Positions 38,107 through 48,593 of a stretch of DNA of 64,000 bases are shown one piece after another. The stretch's first letter is position 1, and the number at the start of each line of letters is the position of its first letter. A program made the position numbers and the translations under genes. The stretch comes from Actinomycetes bacterium (GTDB lineage Bacteria; Actinomycetota; Acidimicrobiia; Acidimicrobiales; Acidimicrobiaceae): the NCBI GenBank assembly GCA_021819725.1, contig JAKAQR010000008.1, positions 1-64,000 on the forward strand, written 5' to 3'. Below the pieces are notes generated by a model. It made no database searches, was not told the origin of the DNA, and was given only the letters and a program-made list of their open reading frames with translations.

Positions 38107-38516
38107 AAGGGCAGTGTATCCTAGACGAGTTAACGCATCCCTGACCAACACACGCTATCTCATGCTGGCCGATCACGGGAAGCTCCAGTGTAAATAGGCT
38201 CATTCTTCCCCAGTTCATGGTCCCCTGGCGCCGGATTGCTCGTGCTGATCCCGGTGACCTCTATCCAATGCGAGGTACCACTGCGGTCCGTTGCAGAGGA
38301 TGAGGCTGTTGGGTGGAAGAGTGGATGCCGATGCAGCTAGTAATCGTCATGAAATCGGGTCTGAAGTGGTCTGATGTCAGTGCTGACGGGAGTTCTTGTG
38401 TGCGTGCACTAGCTCCTCAAGCGGCCTTGGAGACGCATGGAACCGCTGCGGCGCGTTCACCGGTTGCCCTGTTAGGGTTGACAGAGTATACCTACAGGGC
38501 GAAGTTGTGATGAAGT

Positions 38517-38560
38517 TTCACCAGAAAGTACCCCTTCACCAGGGAAGTAGTGTTTCATCA
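38517..38560 (+). repeat. Three TTCAYCA direct repeats at 18-19 base spacing
   Basis: TTCACCAG at 38517 and 38535 and TTCATCA at 38554 recur about every two helical turns in an otherwise AT-rich stretch, 86 bases before the small zinc-ribbon gene. Such phased direct repeats are typical of a regulator-binding array. The surrounding 38107-38645 holds no gene. A TGAGGC/GCCTCA hairpin lies at 38602-38621. Confidence 0.55.
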
Positions 38561-38645
38561 AATGTTTAAGTTTTGGAAAAAATGATCCGACAACTTACCT
38601 CTGAGGCCCGCTAGAGCCTCAAAGCATGGGTGGAGGAGGAGTCGG

Positions 38646-38870
38646 GTGGATGCGTTGTGCCCAGTCTGTCGCGAGAAGGAACTCGTCATCATCGAGCTTG
38701 GTGTCGGTGATCACGAGGTGGTGTTAGTGAGCTGTGCCGCTTGCGGCAGCCGATGGTGGCGTCGCGATGGGTTCGCGGCCCAAGTTGGCGAAGTCGTAGA
38801 GTTGGCGGCCACGAGCGCTCGTTCGGGCAACCGAAGAAAGAGCGGAAGACCCGCCAAGACTGCCTCGTAG
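38646..38870 (+). CDS. Small zinc-ribbon protein with basic tail
   Basis: GTG 38646 is preceded by a good GGAGGAGG ribosome site. The 74-residue product has two Cys pairs, CPVC at residues 5-8 and CAAC near residues 30-33, which make a rubredoxin-like zinc knuckle. It ends in a basic low-complexity tail (RSGNRRKSGRPAKTAS) with an AT-hook-like GRP core. It could bind nucleic acid or regulate. It lies upstream of manB in the position where other actinobacteria have WhiB/DUF3499 genes, but its sequence does not match those. A long region with direct repeats precedes it. Confidence 0.68.
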   Translation: MDALCPVCREKELVIIELGVGDHEVVLVSCAACGSRWWRRDGFAAQVGEVVELAATSARSGNRRKSGRPAKTAS

Positions 38871-39136
38871 CCTCCTTGTGCGTTCGAACGACGAAGCGGG
38901 CCCAGCTCGGGAAGCATGACTGCGGTGCGCGGCTGGGCTCGTCATCGACATCCGTGGTGGATCTCGATCACCGGCCGTAGACAATCACCGTCGGCCATCA
39001 TTCTCTGCTAGGATCGCCAGTGGTTAGTAGGTCGGCGGGTTGGCTAGACTGCACTGGTTTGGTCCCGCCACACAGCCGTGATGGCGAGTTCCTGCGTTTG
39101 GACGGTCGTCGTAGCGAAAGAGGGTGAATCCGGCTG

Positions 39137-40498
39137 ATGAGCGATATTTTCAAGGCCTATGATGTTCGGGGGATCGTGCCAGACGAACTGAATGTCGATT
39201 GGGCGCGGGCGATTGGTGCGGCCTTCGCCCAGGTTGTCGCTACCGATCGAGTGATCGTCGGCTACGACATGCGGCTCTCTTCCGATGCGCTGAAGTCTGC
39301 GTTGGTCGAAGGTTTGAACGCATCCGGAGTGGATGTGATCGATGTTGGGCTCGCCTCGACCGATCTCCTCTATTTTGCGAGTGGCAGGCTCGATCTTCCT
39401 GGGGTGATGATCACCGCTTCGCATAACCCGGGTAACTACAACGGTATCAAGTTTTGTCGGGCTGGCGCGAGCCCTGTGGGTGCAGAGAGTGGTTTGGTCG
39501 AGGTGCAAGAGCTTGCCACCAAGTACCTTGCGACCACTGTTCCAGTCCGTGCGGTGCAAGGAACGTGTGAGCGACGATCGATGCTCGATGAGTACGTTGC
39601 CCATGTGCGCTCCTTTGTCGATGTCACGAAGCTCCGTGGCCTCAGAGTCGTTGCAGATACCGCAAACGGTATGGGCGGTTTGATCGTTGGGCCAGTTTTT
39701 GATGATCTTGGCGTCAGCCTTGAGGTGATGTACGGCGAACTCGATGGCTCATTCCCCAACCATCCGGCCGACCCAATCCAGCCAGAGAATCTTGTCGACC
39801 TCAGGGCCAAGGTTCTATCGATGGGAGCTGATGTTGGGTTAGCCTTTGATGGTGATGCTGACCGCGTTTTTCTGGTCGACGACAAGGCCGCCCCGGTCTC
39901 GGGATCGACGACGACGGCATTGATCGCACGCAGAATCCTCAGTCGCTTTCCAGGCGAGACGATTCTGTATAACTTGATCTGTTCGAAGGCGGTGCCTGAG
40001 GTGATCACACAGGCTGGTGGAACCGCCATTCGGACTCGCGTTGGCCACTCGTTTATTAAGGCGGAGATGGCTCGTACCGGCGCTATTTTTGGGGGCGAAC
40101 ACTCTGGCCATTACTATTTCCGTGACAACTATCGTGCCGATTCGGGCATGATCGCGGCCTTGACGGTCCTCGAGGAGATCGCCATCCAGGGGTCATCCTT
40201 GTCGGAGATGCGGGGTTCGTTGGAGCGCTACTCCGACTCTGGTGAGGTCAATACCAAGGTCCAAGACACCGCGGCCGTCCTCGCGTTCGTTGAGAACGCC
40301 TATCAGGGGCGTGCGGTAGTCGACCACCTCGATGGGTTAACACTTGATTTTGGTGATTGGTGGTTCAATCTTCGACCCTCCAACACCGAGCCACTCTTGC
40401 GTCTTAACCTTGAGGCGCCAACCGATGATGAAGTGTCGCGGCGATCGCATGAGGTTCTTGCCGTTGTGGCAAAGGCAGATTCGGAGGTGATTCGATGA
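39137..40498 (+). CDS. manB: Phosphomannomutase/phosphoglucomutase
   Basis: The 453-residue alpha-D-phosphohexomutase interconverts hexose-1- and hexose-6-phosphates. It has FKAYDVRGIVPDEL, the phosphoserine loop ITASHNPGNYNG, the Mg-binding FDGDADRVFLVDD, the sugar-binding GGEHSGHYYFRDNY and the phosphate loop RPSNTEPLLRLN. It supplies GDP-mannose or UDP-glucose precursors. The stop overlaps the Trm112-like ATG by four bases. The gene order manB-Trm112-isomerase is shared with other actinobacteria. Confidence 0.93.
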   Translation: MSDIFKAYDVRGIVPDELNVDWARAIGAAFAQVVATDRVIVGYDMRLSSDALKSALVEGLNASGVDVIDVGLASTDLLYFASGRLDLPGVMITASHNPGNYNGIKFCRAGASPVGAESGLVEVQELATKYLATTVPVRAVQGTCERRSMLDEYVAHVRSFVDVTKLRGLRVVADTANGMGGLIVGPVFDDLGVSLEVMYGELDGSFPNHPADPIQPENLVDLRAKVLSMGADVGLAFDGDADRVFLVDDKAAPVSGSTTTALIARRILSRFPGETILYNLICSKAVPEVITQAGGTAIRTRVGHSFIKAEMARTGAIFGGEHSGHYYFRDNYRADSGMIAALTVLEEIAIQGSSLSEMRGSLERYSDSGEVNTKVQDTAAVLAFVENAYQGRAVVDHLDGLTLDFGDWWFNLRPSNTEPLLRLNLEAPTDDEVSRRSHEVLAVVAKADSEVIR

Positions 40499-40734
40499 CC
40501 CTTGCTCCAGACTTTGTGGCGATTTTGGCCTGCCCGGTCGACCATGAGCCGCTGCTCTATATCGAGAGCGAACGTGCGCTCTATAACCCGCGCCTCAAAC
40601 GCAAATATCGTATTGAGGATGATATCCCTATTCTCCTGATTGAGGAGGCCGAACTCGTCGACGACAAGGAGCACGTTCGGCTCTTAGGGCTTGCGTCTGA
40701 CAAGTCACCGCAGACTGAAGGAGAAGATTCGTAA
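40495..40734 (+). CDS. Trm112-like (UPF0434) small protein
   Basis: This 79-residue protein resembles the YcaR/Trm112 zinc-finger-like family (LACPVDHEPLLYIES, then the conserved YNPRLKRKYRIEDDIPILLIEEA). Eukaryotic Trm112 activates methyltransferases; the bacterial role is open. The Cys pattern is incomplete (only one CP pair, without the later Cys pair), so zinc binding is doubtful. It overlaps manB by four bases and the next gene follows directly, within a tight operon. Confidence 0.82.
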   Translation: MTLAPDFVAILACPVDHEPLLYIESERALYNPRLKRKYRIEDDIPILLIEEAELVDDKEHVRLLGLASDKSPQTEGEDS

Positions 40735-41772
40735 GTGTACGTCGATTCACAAGGCATGTGGGAGGCCACGCGGATGCTCCCCGAACAGATGGAGGCGGCA
40801 CTTTCCCAGGTCGCTTCAGTGTGTGATCTGCCCAATAAAGACCACATCGAACACGTCGTGGTCGTCGGGATGGGAGGGAGCGGGATCGCAGGAGATGTTG
40901 CACTCGCAGCCGCTGCTCCGTTCATGGCAATCCCGATCACGATTGTCAAAGGATATGAGCTTCCGAGCTACGTCGGCCCACACTCGCTGGTGATCGCCGT
41001 CTCCTTCTCGGGCAATACCGAGGAGACGCTTGAGGTGGTCGCTCATGCGATCGATCATGGGGCAAAGTGCGTTGCTGTGACCTCTGGTGGCGAACTCGCA
41101 CGGTTAGTGGAGGAGCGGGGATGCTGTGTCGTCGGGGTCGACGGGCGCATTCCCCAGCCACGAGCGGCTTTTGGCGCACTGTCGGTATCGGTACTTGGCA
41201 TTCTTGATCAGGTAGGACTCTTCAAAGGCGCAACGGGTTGGATCAACCTCGCCATCACGCGACTCAAGGAGCGACGTGATGAACTCGATACCCCTGATTC
41301 GATGGCGAGCGCGATCGCCGCCGAATTGAAGGGTACGATCCCGATTATCGTCTCCTCTGGTCCACTCGGCCAGGTCGCGGCGATGCGCTGGAAGGCCCAG
41401 ATCAACGAGAATGCGAAGGCACCGGCGTTCTCCTCGGTCTATCCTGAGGCCTGCCATAACGAATTGGCGGGATTCGATGCCTACCCAGAGCTGCTGACAC
41501 GCGATCTCTCCCTGGTGATTCTTCGCCACAACTATGAACACCCCCAGATTGCGCGCCGTTACGAGTTCGCAATGAAGACCATCGGTCCTCGTCTCGCGCA
41601 CTGTATCGAGATCGAGGGACATGGTGTTGGCGAGTTGGCGAACCTCTTCGATCTGACCTTTGTCGGTGACTATGTCGCCCTCTCTCTCGCCGGTCAGCTC
41701 GGTATCGATCCGGGTCCGATCACGATTCTTGACAACGTCAAACGGTTCCTGGCGGGTACAGCGGTTGAATAG
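40735..41772 (+). CDS. Bifunctional phosphoglucose/phosphomannose isomerase
   Basis: The 345-residue protein begins at GTG 40735, immediately after the preceding stop. It belongs to the SIS-domain PGI/PMI family that interconverts glucose-6-P, mannose-6-P and fructose-6-P. Visible motifs are VVGMGGSGIAGDVA, the phosphate loop AVSFSGNTEETL, QINENAKAPAFSSVYPEACHN with the catalytic Glu and His, and ELAGFDAYPE. This branch is common in archaea and actinobacteria and is only distantly similar to classical Pgi. It completes a manB-Trm112-isomerase sugar-phosphate unit. Confidence 0.9.
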   Translation: MYVDSQGMWEATRMLPEQMEAALSQVASVCDLPNKDHIEHVVVVGMGGSGIAGDVALAAAAPFMAIPITIVKGYELPSYVGPHSLVIAVSFSGNTEETLEVVAHAIDHGAKCVAVTSGGELARLVEERGCCVVGVDGRIPQPRAAFGALSVSVLGILDQVGLFKGATGWINLAITRLKERRDELDTPDSMASAIAAELKGTIPIIVSSGPLGQVAAMRWKAQINENAKAPAFSSVYPEACHNELAGFDAYPELLTRDLSLVILRHNYEHPQIARRYEFAMKTIGPRLAHCIEIEGHGVGELANLFDLTFVGDYVALSLAGQLGIDPGPITILDNVKRFLAGTAVE

Positions 41773-41946
41773 CTGATCGCGCGCGAGCGTATCCCGCTGG
41801 GCAAGCCCTGGTTCTCACGGCTGCTTGTGGTAGTGACCACACCATCGGGTAGAGTGGATGACACCATACATAGTTGTGCCAAGTATCGTCGCCTCCTGAC
41901 TATCGGGAGGACCGTGATAACAGGAATAGGACCAAGAGAGAGGTAA

Positions 41947-43227
<1,281 letters not shown>

Positions 43228-43238
43228 GACTGACCGGA

Positions 43239-43259
43239 GTGTGTGGTGGGGCCACGCAC
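43239..43259 (+). terminator. Possible terminator after ahcY
   Basis: GTGTGTGG and CCACGCAC pair with one G-T around a five-base loop, 12 bases after the ahcY stop. No T-run follows, so this is a candidate only. Confidence 0.35.
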
Positions 43260-43374
43260 GAGGATCTCGATGATGACGGACGATCACCGGTTGTGACTAG
43301 TGAGTTGGGATGTTCTCTTCGCGATACGAAGATCGATGTGGTAAGTGAGCCAGCAGGCAGAAGGAGATAATGAG

Positions 43375-43926
43375 ATGCAGGTTGAGTACCGTTGCAAGGG
43401 CTGTGTGGTTAGCGATGATTCCAAGGCTCTGATCGAGGACCGGGTCCATCGCCTCAGTAAGTACCTCGGAGAGGTCGACCGTGCAGAGGTATTCTTTGAA
43501 CGCTCGCAAAATCCGGCCCAGAGTGACAAGGTACACGCGGAGATCACCCTGCGGCTTGCGAGCACCGTTGCTCGTGCCAAGGGTGCTGCCGAAGATGAAC
43601 TCGCTGCCTTTGATCGTGCCGAACACAAGTTGGCACATCAGCTCGAGAAGCTGAAGGGTCGTCTTCTGGCGCGCAGTCACCCACACCATAGGACGGACAA
43701 GGTTGCGGACCTCTCACAACTCGATGAGGTGCCCCAGATTGTGCGTTCCAAGGCCTTCGAGCTTGAGGTGCTGGATCCCGAGACAGCGGCGGTCCGCATG
43801 GAGCTGCTATCGCACTCGTTCTATCTCTTTATCAACTCGTTGACCGAGCGTTCCGCCGTCGTCTATCGTCGCGGAGACGGCTCCGTTGGATTAATAGATC
43901 AGGCTGAGGTGGCCGATCCTTCCTGA
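43375..43926 (+). CDS. hpf: Long-form ribosome hibernation promoting factor
   Basis: ATG 43375 lies eight bases after GGAG and gives 183 residues. The N-terminal S30AE domain (QVEYRCKGCVVSDDSKALIEDRV and a basic helix) docks in the small subunit. The C-terminal dimerisation domain carries IVRSKAFELEVLDPETA and LLSHSFYLFINSLTERSAVVYRRGDGSVGLI, matching long HPF, so it should form 100S ribosomes. It is followed 48 bases later by secA, as in many gram-positive bacteria. Confidence 0.94.
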   Translation: MQVEYRCKGCVVSDDSKALIEDRVHRLSKYLGEVDRAEVFFERSQNPAQSDKVHAEITLRLASTVARAKGAAEDELAAFDRAEHKLAHQLEKLKGRLLARSHPHHRTDKVADLSQLDEVPQIVRSKAFELEVLDPETAAVRMELLSHSFYLFINSLTERSAVVYRRGDGSVGLIDQAEVADPS

Positions 43927-43974
43927 GAGACCGAGGCTAGACTGCTCTAGTGCTTGGAGCCACCGGGAGTTGAT

Positions 43975-46704
43975 ATGGGTATAATCGATCGAGTTTTAAA
44001 AACAGGTGAAGGCAAAAAGGTCAAGCGCCTTGCTGACGTCGTTCCTCTGATCAACGAGCTCGAGCCCGAGTTCGAGCAGCTGACCGATGACGAGCTCAGA
44101 GGCAAGACGGATGAGTTCCGGGATCGTCTCGATGCAGGTGAGACCCTTGAGGATCTCTTGGTCGAGGCATTTGCCACCGTCCGCGAGGCGGCGAAGCGTG
44201 CCATCGGCCAGCGCCATTATGACGTCCAGCTGATGGGTGGAATGGCACTGCATTTTGGATGGATTGCTGAGATGAAGACGGGTGAAGGAAAGACACTGGT
44301 CTCGACACTGCCGGTCTATCTCAATGCGTTGACCGGGCGAGGTGTCCACCTTGTAACGGTGAACGAGTACCTCGCCGCCCGTGACTCGGTGTGGATGACC
44401 CAGATCTACGATCGGCTCGGCATCAGTGTGGGGCGGGTGACCGCCGACATCAGCGATCCCAAACTCAAGCGTGAAGCCTATGCGCGGGATGTGACCTATG
44501 GAACCAACACCGAGCTCGGTTTCGATTACCTGCGCGATAACATGGCCACCACCCTCGACGATATGGTCCAACGCGGCCATGCCTTTGCCATTGTCGATGA
44601 GGTTGACTCTATTTTGGTTGATGAAGCGCGTACGCCGTTGATCATCTCGGGTCCATCGGCGCAGTCCCCCGAGCTCTACTACAAGTTTGCGGGGGTGGCA
44701 CGTACTCTTAAGGCGGGCGTTGACTACGAGGTCGATGAGGAAAAGAAGATCGTCATGACCACCGAGGAGGGGATCGGGAAGGTAGAGAAGGCGCTCGGGA
44801 TCGAGAATCTCTATGACATCTCTGCCATGACCTACCTCCACCAGCTGAATCAGGCGCTTCGGGCGAAGGATCTCTATAAGCGCGACAAAGACTACATCGT
44901 TGACAGAGGTGAGGTCAAGATCGTTGATGAGTTCACCGGCAGGATCCTTGAGGGTCGCCGATGGTCCGATGGGCTCCATCAAGCGGTGGAGGCCAAGGAG
45001 CGCGTGCGGATCCAGGAGGAGAACCATACCTGGGCGACGGTGACGCTGCAAAACTACTTCCGTCTCTACGAGAAGCTTGCCGGGATGACGGGTACCGCCG
45101 AGACCGAGGCCGCTGAGTTCGCCTCGACCTATCAGTTGACCGTGGTCCCTATTCCCACCAATAAGCCCGTGATCCGTACTGACCACGGTGATCTCATCTT
45201 CAAGACCGAAGAGGCGAAGTTCAACGCCGTCGTCGATGATATCGAGGCCCGATTTGAGCGGGGACAGCCTGTACTCGTTGGCACGATCTCAGTGGCCAAG
45301 TCTGAACTCCTCTCCAAGCTGCTCAGCGCTCGATCCATTCCTCACGCCGTACTCAACGCCAAGCAGCATGCACTTGAAGCGGAGGTGGTCTCCCAGGCTG
45401 GTCGTCTCCACGGGGTGACCGTGGCGACCAATATGGCCGGCCGTGGTGTGGACATCCTCCTCGGCGGGAATCCGGATCGGCTCGCCCTCTCTGAGCTGAT
45501 GAACAACGGTGTTGACCCCGAGAGTGAGGAGGGTCAACAACACTTTGCTGAGGCGCGGGAGAAGTATACCCAAGTGTGTGCCGAAGAGGCCGAACAGGTT
45601 CGACAACTCGGCGGGCTCTACGTGATCGCGTCAGAGCGACACGAGTCACGGCGTATCGACAATCAGCTTCGTGGTCGCGCTGGTCGCCAAGGCGATCCTG
45701 GGGAGAGTCGTTTCTATCTTTCGCTTGAGGACGAGCTGATGCGGCTCTTCGCGGGGGGTGGCGTGGTGAACTGGGTCATGAGCAAAGCCTTTCCTGAGGA
45801 TCAGCCGATCGAAGCCAAGACGGTTTCACGCGCCATCGAACGCGCCCAGGCCGCGGTGGAGGCTAAAAACGCCGATATTCGTAAGGATGTTCTCAAGTAC
45901 GATAAGGTCCTTGATGAACAGCGCAAGGTTATCTACGAGCGTCGCCGCGAGATCCTCGCTGGCGAGGATCTCAGTGAATTCACGATCGCATCCTTATCGC
46001 GGGTGATCGACCGACTGGTGGAGACCTATCTCCCAACGGACTATGAGGATAATTGGAACCTCGATGAACTTCTGGAGCAGGTAGTGCTGTATTGGCCGAC
46101 CGCCTTCGTCGTCGAAGACCTCCATCAGGCGACGACGAAATCCCAGGTATCCGCCTCGTTGCATGCAGAGGCACTGGAGTACTACCAGGAAAAATCTGCC
46201 AGTCTTCCGCTAGGGCCGGATGAGGAACCGGGAGCACCAGCACGCGAGATCGAGCGACAGGTGCTCCTCTCAGTGGTCGATCAACACTGGCGTGAACATC
46301 TCATCGATATGGACTATCTCCGCGACGGGATTAATCTCCGTGCGATGGGGCAACAGGACCCCTTGGTTGCATGGCAACAGGAGGGTTATGACATGTTCCA
46401 GGAGCTGATGAAGCGGATCGAGGATGACTACATCCGCTACGTGCTCCAGGTTCAAGTTGTGGGTCCCGAGACCCAAGGTGTTGATCTTGCACAGGCATCC
46501 TATTACGGGGCCACTGACCCTGGCGACGTCAACCTCTTGGAGTCGTTCCAGGCGGCACAAGGAGCGGTGGCGGTGGCAGAACGGCCGATCGAGGACGTCG
46601 AGGTGAACGCGACGCTCGTCAAATCTGAAGAGGAGCGAATCGGCCGCAATGATCCCTGTTACTGTGGCAGTGGGCTCAAATACAAGCACTGTCATGGCAA
46701 GTGA
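43975..46704 (+). CDS. secA: Preprotein translocase ATPase SecA
   Basis: ATG 43975 (ribosome site GGGAG) gives 909 residues. The SecA motor drives exported proteins through SecYEG. It shows the Walker A IAEMKTGEGKTLVSTLP, VDEVDSILVDEARTPLIISG (DEAD-like), GTAETEAAEF, the SRRIDNQLRGRAGRQGDPG motif and the C-terminal zinc-binding GRNDPCYCGSGLKYKHCHGK tail. The tail has the CxC(x8)CH ligand layout. It overlaps prfB by four bases, so translation is coupled. Confidence 0.97.
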   Translation: MGIIDRVLKTGEGKKVKRLADVVPLINELEPEFEQLTDDELRGKTDEFRDRLDAGETLEDLLVEAFATVREAAKRAIGQRHYDVQLMGGMALHFGWIAEMKTGEGKTLVSTLPVYLNALTGRGVHLVTVNEYLAARDSVWMTQIYDRLGISVGRVTADISDPKLKREAYARDVTYGTNTELGFDYLRDNMATTLDDMVQRGHAFAIVDEVDSILVDEARTPLIISGPSAQSPELYYKFAGVARTLKAGVDYEVDEEKKIVMTTEEGIGKVEKALGIENLYDISAMTYLHQLNQALRAKDLYKRDKDYIVDRGEVKIVDEFTGRILEGRRWSDGLHQAVEAKERVRIQEENHTWATVTLQNYFRLYEKLAGMTGTAETEAAEFASTYQLTVVPIPTNKPVIRTDHGDLIFKTEEAKFNAVVDDIEARFERGQPVLVGTISVAKSELLSKLLSARSIPHAVLNAKQHALEAEVVSQAGRLHGVTVATNMAGRGVDILLGGNPDRLALSELMNNGVDPESEEGQQHFAEAREKYTQVCAEEAEQVRQLGGLYVIASERHESRRIDNQLRGRAGRQGDPGESRFYLSLEDELMRLFAGGGVVNWVMSKAFPEDQPIEAKTVSRAIERAQAAVEAKNADIRKDVLKYDKVLDEQRKVIYERRREILAGEDLSEFTIASLSRVIDRLVETYLPTDYEDNWNLDELLEQVVLYWPTAFVVEDLHQATTKSQVSASLHAEALEYYQEKSASLPLGPDEEPGAPAREIERQVLLSVVDQHWREHLIDMDYLRDGINLRAMGQQDPLVAWQQEGYDMFQELMKRIEDDYIRYVLQVQVVGPETQGVDLAQASYYGATDPGDVNLLESFQAAQGAVAVAERPIEDVEVNATLVKSEEERIGRNDPCYCGSGLKYKHCHGK

Positions 46705-47804
46705 GTGACGTCAGCGACCGGTTAGGAGTGCTTGAGGATCGACTTGAAGCCGCCCGCCGGTATCTCAAGATTGACGATGCTGGGGTCCAGCTCCAAGAGC
46801 TTGAGGCGGAGATGGCCGCACCTGAGTTCTGGTCCTCTCCTGAGCAGGCGCAGCAGGTTTCGCGCCGCTACACCCAGATGCGAGAGGACGTTGCATTACT
46901 CGAGTCCATCGAGCACCGTCTTTCGGATGCGCGGGTGCAGGCCGAGTTCCTTGAACAAGGCGATCTTGAGTTCGCCGACGAACTCGAGGAGAACCTCTCT
47001 TGGGTGAGCGAACGCCTCGCAAGCCTGGATATTCGGGCACTCCTCTCGGGAGAGTTCGACGAGGGCGACGCGATTGCAGAGATCCATGCTGGTGCGGGGG
47101 GTACCGATTCCCAGGATTGGGCCGAGATGATGTTGCGAATGTATGAGCGGTACGCGGGTGAGGCGGGGTTCAGCTTTGAGCTCGATGAGGTGACGCCCGG
47201 TGGTGAAGCGGGTATTCTCTCCGCCACCTTCATCGTCAAGGGTCGGTACGCCTACGGACTACTCCAGGCGGAGCGGGGGGTTCATCGGCTCGTTCGCATG
47301 TCGCCCTTTGACTCCCAACACCGACGCCATACGAGTTTTGCCTCCTTTGAGGTGACACCGCTGATGGATGAGTCCTTCGAGGTGGCGATCGACGACAAGG
47401 AGTTGCGTATTGACACCTATCGCTCCTCCGGAGCGGGTGGACAGCACGTCAATGTGACCGACTCTGCGGTGCGCATCACCCATCTGCCGACGGGGATCGT
47501 GGTCTCCTGTCAGAACGAGCGGTCCCAGTTGCAGAACAAGGCGAGGGCGATGCAGATTCTGATATCGAAGCTTGAGCAACGCCATCGGGAGGAGTTCCGC
47601 GCACAGATGAGTGCGATCGGTGGTCCCCAGTCAGAGGTGAGTTGGTCCAACCAGATTCGTTCGTATGTTTTGGCACCCTATCAATTGGTCAAGGATCATC
47701 GTTCTGGTTACGAAGATCATAATGTGACGGAGGTTCTCGATGGAAGGATTGGTCCATTTATCCAGGCGTTTCTTGAATGGCGTCGAGCAAATGACAGCGA
47801 TTGA
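46701..47804 (+). CDS. prfB: Peptide chain release factor 2
   Basis: The 367-residue factor starts at GTG 46701 within the secA stop (GTGA). It carries the UGA/UAA-reading SPF motif (LVRMSPFDSQHRRH) and the peptidyl-hydrolysis GGQ in SSGAGGQHVNVTDSAV, and VVSCQNERSQLQNK. The gene is read without an internal stop near codon 25, so the programmed +1 frameshift known from E. coli prfB is absent. The secA-prfB-ftsEX order is typical of actinobacteria. Confidence 0.95.
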   Translation: MSDVSDRLGVLEDRLEAARRYLKIDDAGVQLQELEAEMAAPEFWSSPEQAQQVSRRYTQMREDVALLESIEHRLSDARVQAEFLEQGDLEFADELEENLSWVSERLASLDIRALLSGEFDEGDAIAEIHAGAGGTDSQDWAEMMLRMYERYAGEAGFSFELDEVTPGGEAGILSATFIVKGRYAYGLLQAERGVHRLVRMSPFDSQHRRHTSFASFEVTPLMDESFEVAIDDKELRIDTYRSSGAGGQHVNVTDSAVRITHLPTGIVVSCQNERSQLQNKARAMQILISKLEQRHREEFRAQMSAIGGPQSEVSWSNQIRSYVLAPYQLVKDHRSGYEDHNVTEVLDGRIGPFIQAFLEWRRANDSD

Positions 47805-47900
47805 GACTCAGAGCATTGATTCGGGTGTTAGGATATGTCGAGACGGTCGAGCTGTTCGCGCTCCAGGGCGTGGATCCGGTCGATGCAAAGGAGTTCTTGA

Positions 47901-48587
47901 GTGATCAAGTTTGAAAATGTCTCCAAGTCGTATTCTAAGGGTAGCCCCGCAGTGCGGGATATCTCCTTTGAGATCGATCGAGGAGAGTTCGTCTTCTTAA
48001 TCGGGTCATCTGGTTCGGGTAAGACGACCTTGATCCGGTTGATGATCCGCGAAGAGAAGCCAGACGATGGTACTATCTGGGTCGCCGGCAAGAATCTGGT
48101 AACGATGCCCAACTGGAAGGTTCCCCACTTTCGCCGTAACGTCGGCGTGATCTTCCAAGATTTCCGTCTGCTTCCTAACAAGACGGTGGCACAGAACGTG
48201 GCCTTCGCTCTCCAGGTGATTGGCAAACCCAACCGTTTCATTGCCACCCAGGTGCCCCAGATCCTTCGTCTGGTCGGTCTTGAGGACAAGATGGAGCGCT
48301 TTCCACACCAGCTCTCCGGTGGTGAACAGCAACGAGTGGCGATCGCGCGAGCCTTCGTCAACCGGCCATTGATCCTTCTTGCGGACGAGCCCACCGGCAA
48401 TCTCGACCCCGATACCAGCTGGGGCGTGATGAACCTCCTTGAGCGTATCAACCGCACGGGTACCGCTGTGGTCATGGCGACCCATGACGTCGGCATCGTC
48501 GACTCTATGCGGCGGCGTGTGATCGAGATCGACAATGGTCACCTCAGCCGAGATCAGGTCCGTGGCGTCTATGGGTTGGGTGTGTAA
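47901..48587 (+). CDS. ftsE: Cell-division ATP-binding protein FtsE
   Basis: GTG 47901 has AAGGAG seven bases upstream. This 228-residue ABC ATPase pairs with FtsX to control peptidoglycan hydrolases. It contains the Walker A LIGSSGSGKTTLIRL, Q-loop GVIFQDFRLLPNKT, signature LSGGEQQRVAIARA, Walker B LILLADEPTGNLDPDT and the switch His in MATHDVGI. ftsX follows six bases after the stop. Confidence 0.96.
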   Translation: MIKFENVSKSYSKGSPAVRDISFEIDRGEFVFLIGSSGSGKTTLIRLMIREEKPDDGTIWVAGKNLVTMPNWKVPHFRRNVGVIFQDFRLLPNKTVAQNVAFALQVIGKPNRFIATQVPQILRLVGLEDKMERFPHQLSGGEQQRVAIARAFVNRPLILLADEPTGNLDPDTSWGVMNLLERINRTGTAVVMATHDVGIVDSMRRRVIEIDNGHLSRDQVRGVYGLGV

Positions 48588-48593
48588 GGAACA

